DNA of 64,000 nt, taken from contig NZ_VHIP01000009.1 of NCBI RefSeq assembly GCF_006494365.1, forward strand, positions 124,001 through 188,000. The letters are read 5' to 3'. Positions 9,477-19,171 of the stretch are shown piece after piece. The DNA comes from Aestuariibacter sp. GS-14 (GTDB taxonomy: Bacteria; Pseudomonadota; Gammaproteobacteria; Enterobacterales; Alteromonadaceae). Position 1 is the first letter of the stretch. Every line of letters starts with the position of its first letter. The notes below the pieces were generated by a model. That model worked only from the letters and a program-made list of their open reading frames with translations. It was not told the origin of the DNA and searched no databases. Both the position numbers and the translations under genes were made by a program.

Positions 9477-10502
9477 TTAGCGTAATAACAACTCACAACA
9501 ATGAGCAAAATCGCTGCATTCTTCACCGAGCGGATTGATCACTTTGTACGTCACATCCAGTTGCGGTTTTACCGTTAGCCATTTAACTGAATAAAGCTGT
9601 CTGTTGATGTTTTCAACCATTTCGGCCGCTGCTTCGACACTGATTTTAATACCTACACCACAAATTAAGTTTTCATTTATGCGCGTGAAACAATAACTGG
9701 GAGCCACCGCTTTTAATACGTTTAGCGTTTTGGTTGATATTTCGGCTACCTGTTCAATGGCATTGCGCGAACTAATATCAATCCTCAATGTGATAAGCTT
9801 GGCACCTATGGCATGAGCACTACGAATTAACGTGTTCACGGTTATAACGAACAAATTAGGGTTTAAAAAGCCAAAATCGTCTTCGGGCTGACACTCGCTG
9901 AGCCTACGCTCAACAAACCCCAAATGTGACTTGGTTACATTTAATTCATGTTCCAAATCATTAACGTACCGTTCCAGGTGTTCTGCTTTGTGTTGCGATG
10001 CGATTAGCGCCTGTTGCTTTTCCATTACCGGTGTAAGATCGGTGTGGGACCCCAAAAGCCGAATAGCTTGTCCTACGCTATTATAAATAGCGATACCACG
10101 ACAACGGATCCACACTGTAGAGCCATCGCGGTGGTAATACCGTACAATTTGATCGTAGGGGAAATCGGGATTGGCTAAATGTAACTTCAGGTTGCGCCTG
10201 GCAACCTCCAGGTCTTCTTCATAAATTAGATCCTGCCATTCCGACGCCAGATGCTGTTTGGTGGTAGGATCAATTCCCAACGTTTTCCAGAACTTTGGGC
10301 TCATCCACTCATTATCGGTTTCAATTAAATCCCAGTACCACATGCCATCACTGGCGGCATCCTGGAAAAAATCAAACATCAGGACATCTTCATGTAATAA
10401 GTCGTGCAACTCATTCTCAAGGTAGTGCAACAAGCCTTCGCCGTTTGTGATTGCAGCAATATCCTGATCGTCCTTCTGAGCCTGCTCTTCCTTTGTATTC
10501 AT
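9477..10502 (-). CDS. PAS-domain signalling protein with C-terminal domain of unknown type
   Basis: This 341-aa soluble protein has a PAS_3-type domain (about 40-170, with WYWDL, EWMSPKFW and DGSTVWIRCRG). A coiled coil follows (about 172-215). The C-terminal domain (about 225-335) has an alpha/beta pattern reminiscent of a degenerate nucleotide-cyclase fold, but I see no GGDEF signature. The open frame can extend to a TTG at 10520. I chose the ATG at 10502, which lies just after the upstream stop and has GAGGTG as ribosome site. It is the last gene of a three-gene operon with a CheB-CheR fusion and a GGDEF-EAL protein, so it probably takes part in the same sensory output. In many relatives the CheB-CheR-PAS protein carries extra PAS and kinase modules; here a PAS part is a separate polypeptide and no kinase is present. 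Confidence 0.7.
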   Translation of the reverse strand: MNTKEEQAQKDDQDIAAITNGEGLLHYLENELHDLLHEDVLMFDFFQDAASDGMWYWDLIETDNEWMSPKFWKTLGIDPTTKQHLASEWQDLIYEEDLEVARRNLKLHLANPDFPYDQIVRYYHRDGSTVWIRCRGIAIYNSVGQAIRLLGSHTDLTPVMEKQQALIASQHKAEHLERYVNDLEHELNVTKSHLGFVERRLSECQPEDDFGFLNPNLFVITVNTLIRSAHAIGAKLITLRIDISSRNAIEQVAEISTKTLNVLKAVAPSYCFTRINENLICGVGIKISVEAAAEMVENINRQLYSVKWLTVKPQLDVTYKVINPLGEECSDFAHCCELLLR

Positions 10503-10506
10503 CTCA

Positions 10507-13008
10507 TCACACCTCGTCAAATGATATGATCACGCCTTTGTTTTGCTCATTCACTTTATAAGCGTTCACTGAAACACGCACTACCACATCGCCGACTGTC
10601 ATCTCGTGTTCAGCAGAATCTAGTTTTCCATTTGCCACGTCAATTACCAGTGCCTCGAACTCTTCAATCGGGATCTTATAAGACAGGTCTCTGAAGTCGC
10701 GATTGATATCAAAATCAATGATATTAACAAACCGCCGGATGGCATTGGTATAACGTCTAATGCGCAGATCACTGCCCAAAAAGAGAACCGCCAGCTTAGT
10801 GGCGAGTAACAGGTTCTCCAAGTCATTATTAATATCAGTTAATTCACTGATTTTTTGCTGGTATTCGCTGTTTACTGTATACAGCTCTTCGTTAACCGAT
10901 TGCAGCTCTTCGTTGGTAGACTGTAACTCTTCGTTAGCCGCCATCAATTCTTCATTGCTTGATTGCAGCTCTTCCCTGGTAGAATCCAGTTCTTCCAGTG
11001 CTTCTCGATAAAGTTTCTGACATTCAATAAGTGCATCATCCAGTTCGTGCAGTCGCTTTTCATTTTGCTCATCAGGTTGGTAGATTACATCTGAGTGTTC
11101 TGAGCTAAACGACGATTTAATGAACGATAATACCACATAAGGAGAATCGTCTTTATTCTCTGTAAAACTGAAACACTTGAGAGAATAGCGTTCACCATCA
11201 AGATTACAAACATCACTAAAGAGCAATGTCTTTCGTTCTCTAACGCACTGATGCACCGCACTAATTGCCGCACCAGTAACAACATCCTGCAAAATATCAG
11301 AAAGATCATTGGTGACCATGCCTGGTTTAAGTTTGGTGGTAAAGGTTGATGTATCACCATAACTGTAAACCACTTGCAGTTTGTTATTCACCACAAGTGA
11401 AGGCGGCACAAACTCATCGATGACCTGATTACGGCCAATAGCAATGTTGCGCCTTTCAGGCTCTGCGGTTTTCGACGCAGCTATAAACTGCCCAACGGTT
11501 GCCGGACGAACATATCGCGACTTTAAAGTAGGCGGATGGGATAACGTTGACGAGGGCACTTTCACATCACTGTTCTTCTGAAAAATCCGCGAACGCGAAT
11601 CCACGGCATCAAAGTACACTGAAAAACTACCGGGTGTTTCCGCCGACCCCAACAGCAAATAGCCGCCTTTCTTCAGCGCAAAGTGGAAAAAGGCCATGAC
11701 TTTCTGCTGAGCTGGATTCTGTAAATAAATGAGTGTATTTCGACAGCTTACCACATCCATATTAGAAAACGGCGGGTCCTGTATCAGGTTGTGGGTAGCG
11801 AATACCACCATGGAACGCAGTTGCTTAGTAACCTGATAGTTGTTGTCGAATAACTGATGAAAATACCGATTCAAATAGTCATTGGGAATTTCTGATTTAA
11901 TACTGGGTGGGTACATACCACTTGCAGCATAAGCAATAGCGGATTGATCAATGTCGCTGGCAAAAACGGTGACTTTTCTGTCTACGCCTAACTCAAGCAT
12001 GGCTTCGGCAAATAACATCGCAAATGAATAGGCTTCCTCCCCGGTAGAACATCCAGGACACCATACACGTATGTGCGCGTCAGACTTGCTGCTTTTTACC
12101 AGGGGTTTAACCGCATCTTCGTACATCTTTTCCCAGACCTCACTGTCGCGAAAGAACTGGGTTACACCAATAAGTAAATCCTGTTTGAGTAATTCAATCT
12201 CCTCAACATTAGTATTCATAAACTCCCAGTACTCCATCAGAGTATGTTTATTGTTTATACTCATTCGGTGTTCTATACGTCGGGATACCGTTGATTCTTT
12301 GTAGGCTTTAAAATCCAGCTCTGTTTTTTCATTTATGAGCTGCAGAATATCATCAACAATTTTAGTGTTTTTTTGAAGATGTTCGCGGAATTTACTGTGA
12401 GGCGCCATGGCAAGAGGATGATTGATAAAGCGTTTAATACTGGACGGGATGTCCTGAACCTTCAGCACAAAATCCACTGTGCCCGTGTTAATCGCATTCA
12501 GTGCCATACCATTAAACTGCGCTTCATCGGGCGACTGCGCAATCACTAAAGCGCCCATCTCTTTAAGGGCCTGTGCCCCACGGCTGCCGTCTGACCCTGT
12601 GCCCGACAGGATCACCCCTACAGCTTTATTCTGAAAATCTTCTGCCAGCGATCGGAATAACTCGTTAATTGGCAGGTTAATTCGGTTGTCTGGCGGCAAA
12701 TCAGACAGATATACAGTACCTTCCGCAACCCGCATCAGTTTACCAGCCGGAATAAGATAAACCGTGTCTTTTTGCAGTAGTTCGCCTTCATTGGCCTGAT
12801 GAACAGGCATGGAAGTATGCTTGCTCAGCAGTTCATCCATCATACTTTTAAAATCAGGGGATAGATGCTGAACAATAATGTACGCGGCCCCCAGGTCTCC
12901 CGGCAATTTCTCGAATAGTTGTTGCAGTGCTTCCAGCCCACCTGCTGACGCACCAATACCAACAACATAGGTTGGTTTGTTGCTATTCGCTACTTTATCG
13001 CTGTACAT
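10507..13008 (-). CDS. CheB-CheR fusion with coiled coil and PAS domain
   Basis: The 833-aa product joins two chemoreceptor-modification enzymes. Residues about 10-195 are a CheB methylesterase domain (GIGASAGG with the catalytic Ser, VQHLS with the His, GTGSDGSRG). Residues about 210-480 are a CheR methyltransferase (CSTGEEAYSFA for SAM, CRNTLIYL). A long coiled coil (about 655-735) is built of repeated EELQS-NEEL units, and a PAS_10-like domain ends the protein (about 740-833). There is no receiver domain before CheB, so activity is not controlled in the classical CheA way. The family is usually linked to PAS histidine kinases. Here it follows a diguanylate cyclase/phosphodiesterase gene by 4 bp and is followed by a PAS protein, all one operon. 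Confidence 0.92.
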   Translation of the reverse strand: MYSDKVANSNKPTYVVGIGASAGGLEALQQLFEKLPGDLGAAYIIVQHLSPDFKSMMDELLSKHTSMPVHQANEGELLQKDTVYLIPAGKLMRVAEGTVYLSDLPPDNRINLPINELFRSLAEDFQNKAVGVILSGTGSDGSRGAQALKEMGALVIAQSPDEAQFNGMALNAINTGTVDFVLKVQDIPSSIKRFINHPLAMAPHSKFREHLQKNTKIVDDILQLINEKTELDFKAYKESTVSRRIEHRMSINNKHTLMEYWEFMNTNVEEIELLKQDLLIGVTQFFRDSEVWEKMYEDAVKPLVKSSKSDAHIRVWCPGCSTGEEAYSFAMLFAEAMLELGVDRKVTVFASDIDQSAIAYAASGMYPPSIKSEIPNDYLNRYFHQLFDNNYQVTKQLRSMVVFATHNLIQDPPFSNMDVVSCRNTLIYLQNPAQQKVMAFFHFALKKGGYLLLGSAETPGSFSVYFDAVDSRSRIFQKNSDVKVPSSTLSHPPTLKSRYVRPATVGQFIAASKTAEPERRNIAIGRNQVIDEFVPPSLVVNNKLQVVYSYGDTSTFTTKLKPGMVTNDLSDILQDVVTGAAISAVHQCVRERKTLLFSDVCNLDGERYSLKCFSFTENKDDSPYVVLSFIKSSFSSEHSDVIYQPDEQNEKRLHELDDALIECQKLYREALEELDSTREELQSSNEELMAANEELQSTNEELQSVNEELYTVNSEYQQKISELTDINNDLENLLLATKLAVLFLGSDLRIRRYTNAIRRFVNIIDFDINRDFRDLSYKIPIEEFEALVIDVANGKLDSAEHEMTVGDVVVRVSVNAYKVNEQNKGVIISFDEV

Positions 13009-13012
13009 AACT

Positions 13013-15019
13013 TTATTGTTCCGTGTTGTATTCTTTCAAAAAGGCAATCAGTGCTTTCGGGGACATCGGCTTTGCCAGGTGAAAGCCCTGAAACAGGGTA
13101 AACCCCAATGCTTTACACAATTCCAGTTGCTCTGGCGTTTCAATCCCTTCCGCAAGTAAATTCAAATTCAGCGCATTACCCATACCCACCATGGCCGTCA
13201 CCATTTTAGTGTACTTGTCAGACCCAATCAGGTGCTCCACAAAGTATCTGTCTACTTTCAATTCGTGGAACTGATATTCCAATAAACGCTTAAGTGAACT
13301 GTACCCGGTGCCGAAGTCATCCATCGAAATGAAAAAACCCATTTCTAACAGGTGATTTAAGTTTTTAGTAACCTGCACACTGTCAGACTCTAACAAAAGC
13401 TCAGTAATTTCAATGCTTACGTTAGAAAAAGGCACTCTATTTTCTAAACACTGTTCAGAAAGCCAGGTAGAAAAACTGAGTTGTTCCAATTGACTAATAT
13501 CAATATTGATATTCAAATTGATGTCACCAAGACTGGGGCGAATACGACCAAATTCCTCCAGGGTTTTTACGGTAGTAATATGAAAAAGCGCCAGTTCTTC
13601 TCCGCCCTCATTGGCAGATTCGATAACGTCGCCAATGTGGCTGTGCAATGTGAGCTCTTTCGTTAATCTGGCCAACGCTTCAATTGAACTTATCTTACCG
13701 TTATCATTAAAAATCGGCTGAAAGTGGATGCATATACATTCTTCTTGCAAAATCCGGTTGAACTCCTGTTGCTTATTCTTTTGAACAAACAGTAGGTTTT
13801 TCAGTGAAGGGTCGTACACTTTAAACGCTTTGTTACCTGATTGGTGTTTTTTCACCAGATACATACACTGGTCTGCGGCATCCAGCGCTCGTTCAACTCT
13901 TGCTTCATTATTCAGATTTCTCAGTTCAGACAACGCAGGCATCCAGCAAATGCCTATGCTGCACTGAATATCCAGCTTCTGGCCAAAAATGAACATGCTG
14001 GAATTCACCACACTCACCAGCTTTCGGCCTAAATTGTAAATCTCAGTTAAATCTTTCTTGTCGGGAAAGCACAGCACAAACTCGTCACCGCCGAAACGGG
14101 ATATCAACTCCCTGCCTTTGGTAACTGACATGAGTTTACGGGCGACATTTTCTAGCACTTTGTCACCAATTTTATGGCCATAGGTATCGTTGATGCCTTT
14201 AAAATCATTCAGATCGATAAATACATATGCGGCATATTCAAATTCCGGCCTGGTGAAGTCTTTGATTCGTTTAAGAAAAGCGGCGCGATTTAACAACCCG
14301 GTAAGATTGTCCTGTTCAATGGCTTTGGTGAGATCAGCCCGCAACAATCCGGTATCGGATAAATCATACAACAGCATGTACAGTGAATACGCACCAGACC
14401 CATTGTGCGGGTACAGGAAAACCTGCAATGTTAAGGTTTTCTCTCTGCCCAACGGCGTGGTAACTTTAAGCGACAAAGACAGAGGTTCGCTGTGCAATGC
14501 TATTTCATCGGTATAGGCCTTGAGCGCAGGCAGAATTGAATCACCGAATTGTTCCAGCCATCCCCTGTTCAGCATATCGGAATCCTGGGTACCCAGAATA
14601 CGGTGTGCTACTTCATTACAATACGTTGCATGCAAATACTTATTGATATGCAAAAATCCAAAAGGCATTAAACGGGCTACTTCAGACATTAAATTGTCTG
14701 ATGAGAAGAAAAGCACAGCCCAGCCCCCATCATTAGCGTCACTAATTGGCAGGCTATCTGCCCAACACACCAGCGCCCGGTGAATTAGCAAGGTATTCAC
14801 AAAAATAAGATTAGGCTGACTTTTGACGCAATTTTGTAATTGATCGGCTATTGTTTCAGGGTACATAGTTGAGACCTTACTACCGGCGCCCAATCCGCTG
14901 AGAATTGTACCTTCGGGGTCGTAATACACTACATCATTGTGTGCATCCGCCAGTATTTTACTGGCGAAGAGTTGGTTGTTATCCATAGCCACCAACTCGC
15001 AGGCCTTTAAATTGATCAT
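13013..15019 (-). CDS. PAS-GGDEF-EAL bifunctional c-di-GMP protein
   Basis: This 668-aa soluble protein probably makes or degrades c-di-GMP. It has an N-terminal sensory part with a PAS-like region (about 95-215), a GGDEF domain (about 225-390) with intact FGGDEF, and an EAL domain (about 415-660). The EAL motifs look complete: EALARL, the Asn of NINIDISQ, IEITELLLE, DDFGTGYSSL, LKVDRYFV, LAEGIETPEQ and the FQGFHLAKPM end. Both activities are therefore possible, and which dominates cannot be read. The ATG at 15019 has no clear ribosome site. The ATG at 14986 has GGTGG nearby and would remove 11 residues. It is the first gene of the operon with the CheB-CheR and PAS genes, joining chemotaxis-type signalling to second-messenger control. 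Confidence 0.92.
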   Translation of the reverse strand: MINLKACELVAMDNNQLFASKILADAHNDVVYYDPEGTILSGLGAGSKVSTMYPETIADQLQNCVKSQPNLIFVNTLLIHRALVCWADSLPISDANDGGWAVLFFSSDNLMSEVARLMPFGFLHINKYLHATYCNEVAHRILGTQDSDMLNRGWLEQFGDSILPALKAYTDEIALHSEPLSLSLKVTTPLGREKTLTLQVFLYPHNGSGAYSLYMLLYDLSDTGLLRADLTKAIEQDNLTGLLNRAAFLKRIKDFTRPEFEYAAYVFIDLNDFKGINDTYGHKIGDKVLENVARKLMSVTKGRELISRFGGDEFVLCFPDKKDLTEIYNLGRKLVSVVNSSMFIFGQKLDIQCSIGICWMPALSELRNLNNEARVERALDAADQCMYLVKKHQSGNKAFKVYDPSLKNLLFVQKNKQQEFNRILQEECICIHFQPIFNDNGKISSIEALARLTKELTLHSHIGDVIESANEGGEELALFHITTVKTLEEFGRIRPSLGDINLNINIDISQLEQLSFSTWLSEQCLENRVPFSNVSIEITELLLESDSVQVTKNLNHLLEMGFFISMDDFGTGYSSLKRLLEYQFHELKVDRYFVEHLIGSDKYTKMVTAMVGMGNALNLNLLAEGIETPEQLELCKALGFTLFQGFHLAKPMSPKALIAFLKEYNTEQ

Positions 15020-15429
15020 GTTAGTCGTTCACGCTTGCTGAAAGTCATAATTAACAAGAAGCAATATTTAAATTTATAAAAATCAATATATATATATTAG
15101 TTTTTTGCCTCCATAAATAAAGCATAGACAAGATTCGCTAATCTGGCGGATTCTTTTCATTAAAAAATAGAATAAGTCCTGCGCACCTTGGCTTACGCGA
15201 ATTAGCAAGGGTCAATCAACATGTATTAATCAGCCAGATTTAGTGATAACCTGAACAAATGGTCAGTTTTTTACTCTCGACAGAAAGTGGTGAATCAGCG
15301 ATATTAAGGGTAAACTAGTGCGTTATTCTGAAAAAATATAAACTGGCCGGTCCGGGCACCCACTCCCCTCTAGGGCAGTTGCCGCTAAACCAGCGTGATA
15401 TTAATTACCTATAAACGACAGTAAAAACG
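15020..15429. other. Divergent promoter region, GGDEF-EAL operon versus udk
   Basis: I see no gene. The first part (15060-15110) is very AT-rich, with runs of TA steps. The second half holds the operator-like dyad at 15252-15265 and a short C-rich stretch before udk. Both operons must start here. Confidence 0.6.
15250..15275. promoter_or_regulatory. Operator-like dyad TGAAC-N4-GGTCA, copy 2
   Basis: TGAACAAATGGTCA (15252-15265) matches the copy at 7370-7383 with one difference. The flanks agree as well: CC before, and TTTTACT after. It lies about 165 bp upstream of udk and 230 bp upstream of the GGDEF-EAL gene. Confidence 0.35.
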
Positions 15430-16053
15430 ATGCAACAACCTTTAATTATTGCTATTTCCGGCGCGTCGGGCTCCGGGAAGTCACTATTCACCGAAAATCT
15501 GATCAATGCATTTTCAGAGCAGGGGCGTCCTGTGCAAATTTTGCGTGAAGATCACTATTACCGCGCGCAAGACCACCTGGCCATGGGTGATCGGGAAAAG
15601 AACAATTACGACCACCCCAATGCGTTTGAGCATGAATTGTTAAAGGCACACCTGCGGGCACTGCGCAACGGCGAGCCAATTGATTACCCGCATTATTGCT
15701 TTAAAACCCATACACGCTTGCCACAAACTGAGCGTTTACAGCCCGCGCCAGTGATCATTCTGGAAGGCATCATGTTACTGGCCCGTGCCGAGTTACTGCC
15801 GCTATACGATGTGAAAATATTCATAGATACACCGCTCGATATCTGCCTGATGCGTCGTATGATGCGCGATATTAAAGAGCGTGGAAGAAGCATTGAATCG
15901 GTTGCCAAGCAATACGAGGCAACGGTAAAACCCATGTATCATCAATTTATAGAACCCAGCCGCTTTACGGCTGATGTTGTTGTTACCCAGGGTGGTAAAA
16001 ATCAAATCGCACTGGATGTGATTAAATCGCACATTCAGCAAGCTCTTTTGTAA
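15430..16053 (+). CDS. udk: Uridine kinase
   Basis: Uridine/cytidine kinase phosphorylates uridine and cytidine to UMP and CMP in the pyrimidine salvage pathway. The 207-aa length is close to E. coli Udk (213 aa). It has the P-loop GASGSGKS at residues 10-17, the REDHYY segment, NYDHPNAF that contacts the nucleoside, and the [12 protein letters not shown] lid region. The start ATG at 15430 is the first possible one, though the ribosome site is weak. It lies 10 bp before a nucleoside transporter gene, an import-then-phosphorylate pair that traps nucleosides in the cell. Confidence 0.93.
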   Translation: MQQPLIIAISGASGSGKSLFTENLINAFSEQGRPVQILREDHYYRAQDHLAMGDREKNNYDHPNAFEHELLKAHLRALRNGEPIDYPHYCFKTHTRLPQTERLQPAPVIILEGIMLLARAELLPLYDVKIFIDTPLDICLMRRMMRDIKERGRSIESVAKQYEATVKPMYHQFIEPSRFTADVVVTQGGKNQIALDVIKSHIQQALL

Positions 16054-16063
16054 GGGAATACAC

Positions 16064-17272
16064 ATGATCAGTTTATTGGGCGTCGCCCTGTTGTTAGCCA
16101 TTGCTTTTGCGTTTTCCAGCAACCGTCGCTCAATAAATTGGCGCACCGTTGGTGGCGCGTTTGCCATTCAGGCCTTAATTGGTGCGTTTATTCTGTATTT
16201 TGAACCAGGCATTCAGTTACTGCTGAAAACCACTGTATTCGTGCAAAATATCATCGATTACAGCCAGGACGGTATCAATTTCGTGTTTGGCCCGATTGGC
16301 GACAAATCGCTGGGCTTTATCTTTGCGTTCAATGTGCTGCCGGTCATTATCTTCTTTTCATCGTTAATTGCGGTGTTGTACCACCTGAAGATCATGAGCT
16401 GGGTCATTCGTATTATTGGTGGTGCTTTACAGAAAGCGCTTAATACCAGTCGTCCGGAATCCATGTCAGCAGCAGCCAACATCTTTGTGGGTCAAACAGA
16501 AGCCCCGCTAGTAGTGCGTCCTTTCATTCCAACCATGACACGTTCAGAGCTGTTTGCCATCATGGTGGGCGGTCTTGCATCAATTGCCGGTTCGGTAATG
16601 GCAGGCTATGCCGGGATGGGTGTGGAACTTAAGTACCTGTTAGCGGCCAGCTTTATGGCTGCGCCCGGTGGCTTGCTGATGGCAAAAATAATGCAGCCGG
16701 AAACCGATACCCCCAACAACGAGCTAACCGAGTCCCAGGAGCAGGAAAACCATTACGCTAACGTATTCGATGCAGCGGCAAGTGGTGCGGCCTCTGGCTT
16801 ACAACTAGCGTTAAACGTGGGTGCCATGCTACTGGCTTTCGTAGCACTGATTGCGATGTTAAACGGTATTATTGGCTGGGTTGGCGAACTCGCCGGAGTG
16901 GAATCACTTACTATTCAGCAAATCCTTGGATTTATACTGCAACCACTGGCCTGGACGCTGGGTGTGCCTTGGGCTGAAGCACAAGCCGCTGGCAGTTTTA
17001 TTGGCCAAAAACTGGTGGTGAACGAGTTTATTGCTTATCTGGATTTCATTGACGCCAAAGAAACCTTGTCACCGTTGAGTCAGGCCATTATTACCTTTGC
17101 GTTGTGCGGTTTTGCCAATTTGTCGTCTATTGCAATCCTGATGGGCGGAATTGGTGCGATGGCGCCAACCCGTCGCAAGGAAATCGCGCAACTTGGATTA
17201 AAAGCGGTGTTCGCTGCCACGCTATCTAATCTGATGAGTGCTGCACTGGCCGGGTTTTACCTTTCGCTGTAA
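16064..17272 (+). CDS. Concentrative nucleoside transporter (CNT family, vcCNT-like)
   Basis: This 402-aa inner-membrane transporter couples nucleoside uptake to an ion gradient, most likely Na+. The sequence follows the crystallised Vibrio cholerae CNT closely. It has the N-terminal helices, [19 protein letters not shown] (the GQTE substrate-binding hairpin), the [15 protein letters not shown] region, VVNEFIAYL with the nucleoside-contacting Glu, and [15 protein letters not shown] with the Asn and Ser of the second half-site. E. coli NupC is a more distant relative, so I give no symbol. It is cotranscribed with udk. Two hairpins follow the stop. Confidence 0.92.
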   Translation: MISLLGVALLLAIAFAFSSNRRSINWRTVGGAFAIQALIGAFILYFEPGIQLLLKTTVFVQNIIDYSQDGINFVFGPIGDKSLGFIFAFNVLPVIIFFSSLIAVLYHLKIMSWVIRIIGGALQKALNTSRPESMSAAANIFVGQTEAPLVVRPFIPTMTRSELFAIMVGGLASIAGSVMAGYAGMGVELKYLLAASFMAAPGGLLMAKIMQPETDTPNNELTESQEQENHYANVFDAAASGAASGLQLALNVGAMLLAFVALIAMLNGIIGWVGELAGVESLTIQQILGFILQPLAWTLGVPWAEAQAAGSFIGQKLVVNEFIAYLDFIDAKETLSPLSQAIITFALCGFANLSSIAILMGGIGAMAPTRRKEIAQLGLKAVFAATLSNLMSAALAGFYLSL

Positions 17273-17299
17273 AAGGCCGTACGCTTGATTTGTATCAAC

Positions 17300-17340
17300 G
17301 GGAGGGCGTTGCCGCCTTCCCCAGCCGATTTATAATCGGC
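17300..17340. repeat. Two tandem hairpins between the nucleoside transporter and the oxygenase gene
   Basis: Hairpin 1 pairs GGGAGGGCG (17300-17308) with CGCCTTCCC (17313-17321) and has one mismatch. Hairpin 2 pairs GCCGATT (17324-17330) with AATCGGC (17334-17340) perfectly, with a 3-base loop. No T-run of note follows, so they may be a weak terminator or a 5' leader of the next gene. Confidence 0.5.
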
Positions 17341-17369
17341 CGTTAAAAATAGATAGATAGGAAGACAGA

Positions 17370-18209
17370 ATGAATTTAGTTGCCGTTGATTACCAGGCGG
17401 ATAACGCTGCGGAGTTGTTTGCTAAATCGTTGCACGAAACTGGATTTGGTGTACTGAAGAATCACCCCATCCAGCAGCAGGTTGTAACCGACATCTACAA
17501 AACCTGGCAAACGTTTTTCGACAACGACGCCAAGTTTAATTACACCTACAACAAAGGCACTCAGGACGGTTATTTCCCGCAGTCTGTGTCGGAAGTTGCC
17601 AAGGGTTTCACTAAAAAAGATATCAAAGAGTATTTCCACTATTATCCGTGGGGTATTTGCCCGCCGGATCTCAAAGCCCAACTGGCCGATTACTACGAAA
17701 AGGCGACTAGTTTAGCGTCGGAGTTACTGAGTTGGGTTGAAGCAAACGCACCTGAAGAGGTAAAAGCAAACTTTAGTCAGCCATTGCCAGATATGATTAA
17801 AGACAGCAGCCAGACACTGTTACGCGTATTGCATTACCCCCCATTGAAGGGCGAAGAAGAGCCGGATGCCATTCGTGCTGCCGCGCACGGCGACATTAAC
17901 CTGCTAACTGTGTTACCCGCAGCCAATGAACCTGGCTTACAGGTGCAACGCAAAGATGGTTCCTGGATGGATGTGCCCTGCGACTTCGGCACGCTGATCG
18001 TGAATATTGGTGACATGTTGCAGGAAGCCAGTGGCGGATATTATCCGTCAACTATCCACCGTGTAATTAATCCTGAGGGAGCCGATATGTCGCGCTCTCG
18101 AATTTCGTTACCACTGTTCCTTCACCCTCGTCCTGATGTAGTGCTCTCTGAACGTTACACCGCAGACGCTTATCTTAAGGAGCGTTTGCGCGAACTGGGC
18201 GTAGTGTAA
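17370..18209 (+). CDS. 2-oxoglutarate/Fe(II)-dependent oxygenase (isopenicillin N synthase-like)
   Basis: This 279-aa cytoplasmic oxygenase belongs to the plant-and-bacterial 2OG-Fe(II) family. The facial triad is present: AAHGDINLLT gives the His-x-Asp, and STIHRVINP gives the distal His. The 2-oxoglutarate-binding Arg-x-Ser is in RSRISLPLF, and an N-terminal DIOX_N-type segment (about 8-110) precedes the core. The substrate is unknown; members hydroxylate or desaturate small molecules. AGGAAGA precedes the ATG. The last 40 bp overlap the 3' end of the convergent peptidase gene, with no terminator between. Confidence 0.88.
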   Translation: MNLVAVDYQADNAAELFAKSLHETGFGVLKNHPIQQQVVTDIYKTWQTFFDNDAKFNYTYNKGTQDGYFPQSVSEVAKGFTKKDIKEYFHYYPWGICPPDLKAQLADYYEKATSLASELLSWVEANAPEEVKANFSQPLPDMIKDSSQTLLRVLHYPPLKGEEEPDAIRAAAHGDINLLTVLPAANEPGLQVQRKDGSWMDVPCDFGTLIVNIGDMLQEASGGYYPSTIHRVINPEGADMSRSRISLPLFLHPRPDVVLSERYTADAYLKERLRELGVV

Positions 18210-19171
18210 TACCCAGAACTTTCGGCAGGCTGGCCAACCGCGTCAGCCTGCATACTCTCTGCACATAAGGCATCCAGGCCTTTAGCATACTGCCACGACG
18301 CCTCCACCATTGTTGAATAAAAAGCAACGTTAATTCGCGAAGCCGTGTCTTTTGGTGTGTGATAGTAATTGTGTCTGCCAACCCCCAAAAACAAAAACGG
18401 TATGTCTTGCTCAGCAAATATTGCGTGGTCACTGACTTTTGTGCGATCAGTAGCCACCGGATAGCGACCTACCCGCAGTGCCGAATCAGTGCTGTTCATC
18501 CGCACCCCTGTGGCGATCTCAATGTCGTTAGCCAATCCGGCAAATTGCGGATGGCTGCTCACACCGCTCACCAATAGTTCGTAACGCCCACCTGGTTGAG
18601 ACAACATATCCAGATTTAAATTGCCAAACACCTTCTCTTTATTAATGATGTTAGCACCTACAAACGCTTTAGCACCCAACAAGCCGTGCTCTTCGGCGTC
18701 AGATGCCAGAAAAATCCAATTGCATTGCATCGGCTGCCTTTTCGTTCGCAGGGCTATTTCAAGCATTGCCGCTACCCCACTGGCGTTATCATCAGCGCCA
18801 TTAAATACACGCCGCCCTTTTCTGCCAAGATGGTCATAATGCGCAGTTACAACTATATACGGCGCATCCCGACCTGCATTCTCCCCCACAACGTTGATCC
18901 CATTTACCGGCCTGTCTTTTCTGTCGGGTAATGTAAAGGGTTGTGTATAGCCTGATAATGCGCTCAGTGGGGATATATTCAGGGTCTCATATCGGTCAAT
19001 AATAAATTCCCGGCTTCGTCTTGCGCCTTCGGAGCCAGTTAACCTGCCTTCCAGTTCATCCGATGCAAGATAATGTACATCCTGAACCCAACGCGGTTGC
19101 TCGTCGGCACGAACCAGGCTGCAACTTATCCACATCAATAGCCACAACACAGACGACCAACTTAACTTCAT
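18170..19171 (-). CDS. Secreted M28-family zinc aminopeptidase
   Basis: This 333-aa exported peptidase has a signal peptide of about 22 residues ending VRA. The two-zinc M28 site is intact: AHYDHLG, NGADDNASG (bridging Asp), SDAEEHGLLG (catalytic Glu pair), NLDMLS and the late His of YYHTPKDT. Members cleave N-terminal residues from peptides in the periplasm or outside the cell. It is translated after a 4-bp overlap with an upstream lipoprotein gene, so the two probably work together. The Ser/Arg-rich tail runs 40 bp into the convergent oxygenase gene. Confidence 0.88.
   Translation of the reverse strand: MKLSWSSVLWLLMWISCSLVRADEQPRWVQDVHYLASDELEGRLTGSEGARRSREFIIDRYETLNISPLSALSGYTQPFTLPDRKDRPVNGINVVGENAGRDAPYIVVTAHYDHLGRKGRRVFNGADDNASGVAAMLEIALRTKRQPMQCNWIFLASDAEEHGLLGAKAFVGANIINKEKVFGNLNLDMLSQPGGRYELLVSGVSSHPQFAGLANDIEIATGVRMNSTDSALRVGRYPVATDRTKVSDHAIFAEQDIPFLFLGVGRHNYYHTPKDTASRINVAFYSTMVEASWQYAKGLDALCAESMQADAVGQPAESSGYYTTPSSRKRSLR

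Noticed and set aside
10880-11000. Short repeated DNA units as a possible tandem repeat element
   Set aside because: The repeats encode the coiled-coil heptads of the CheB-CheR protein and are explained by protein structure.
10760-11011. Ser-rich 83-aa frame opposite the CheB-CheR coiled coil
   Set aside because: Its repeats are only the reverse reading of the EELQS-type heptads in the real protein.
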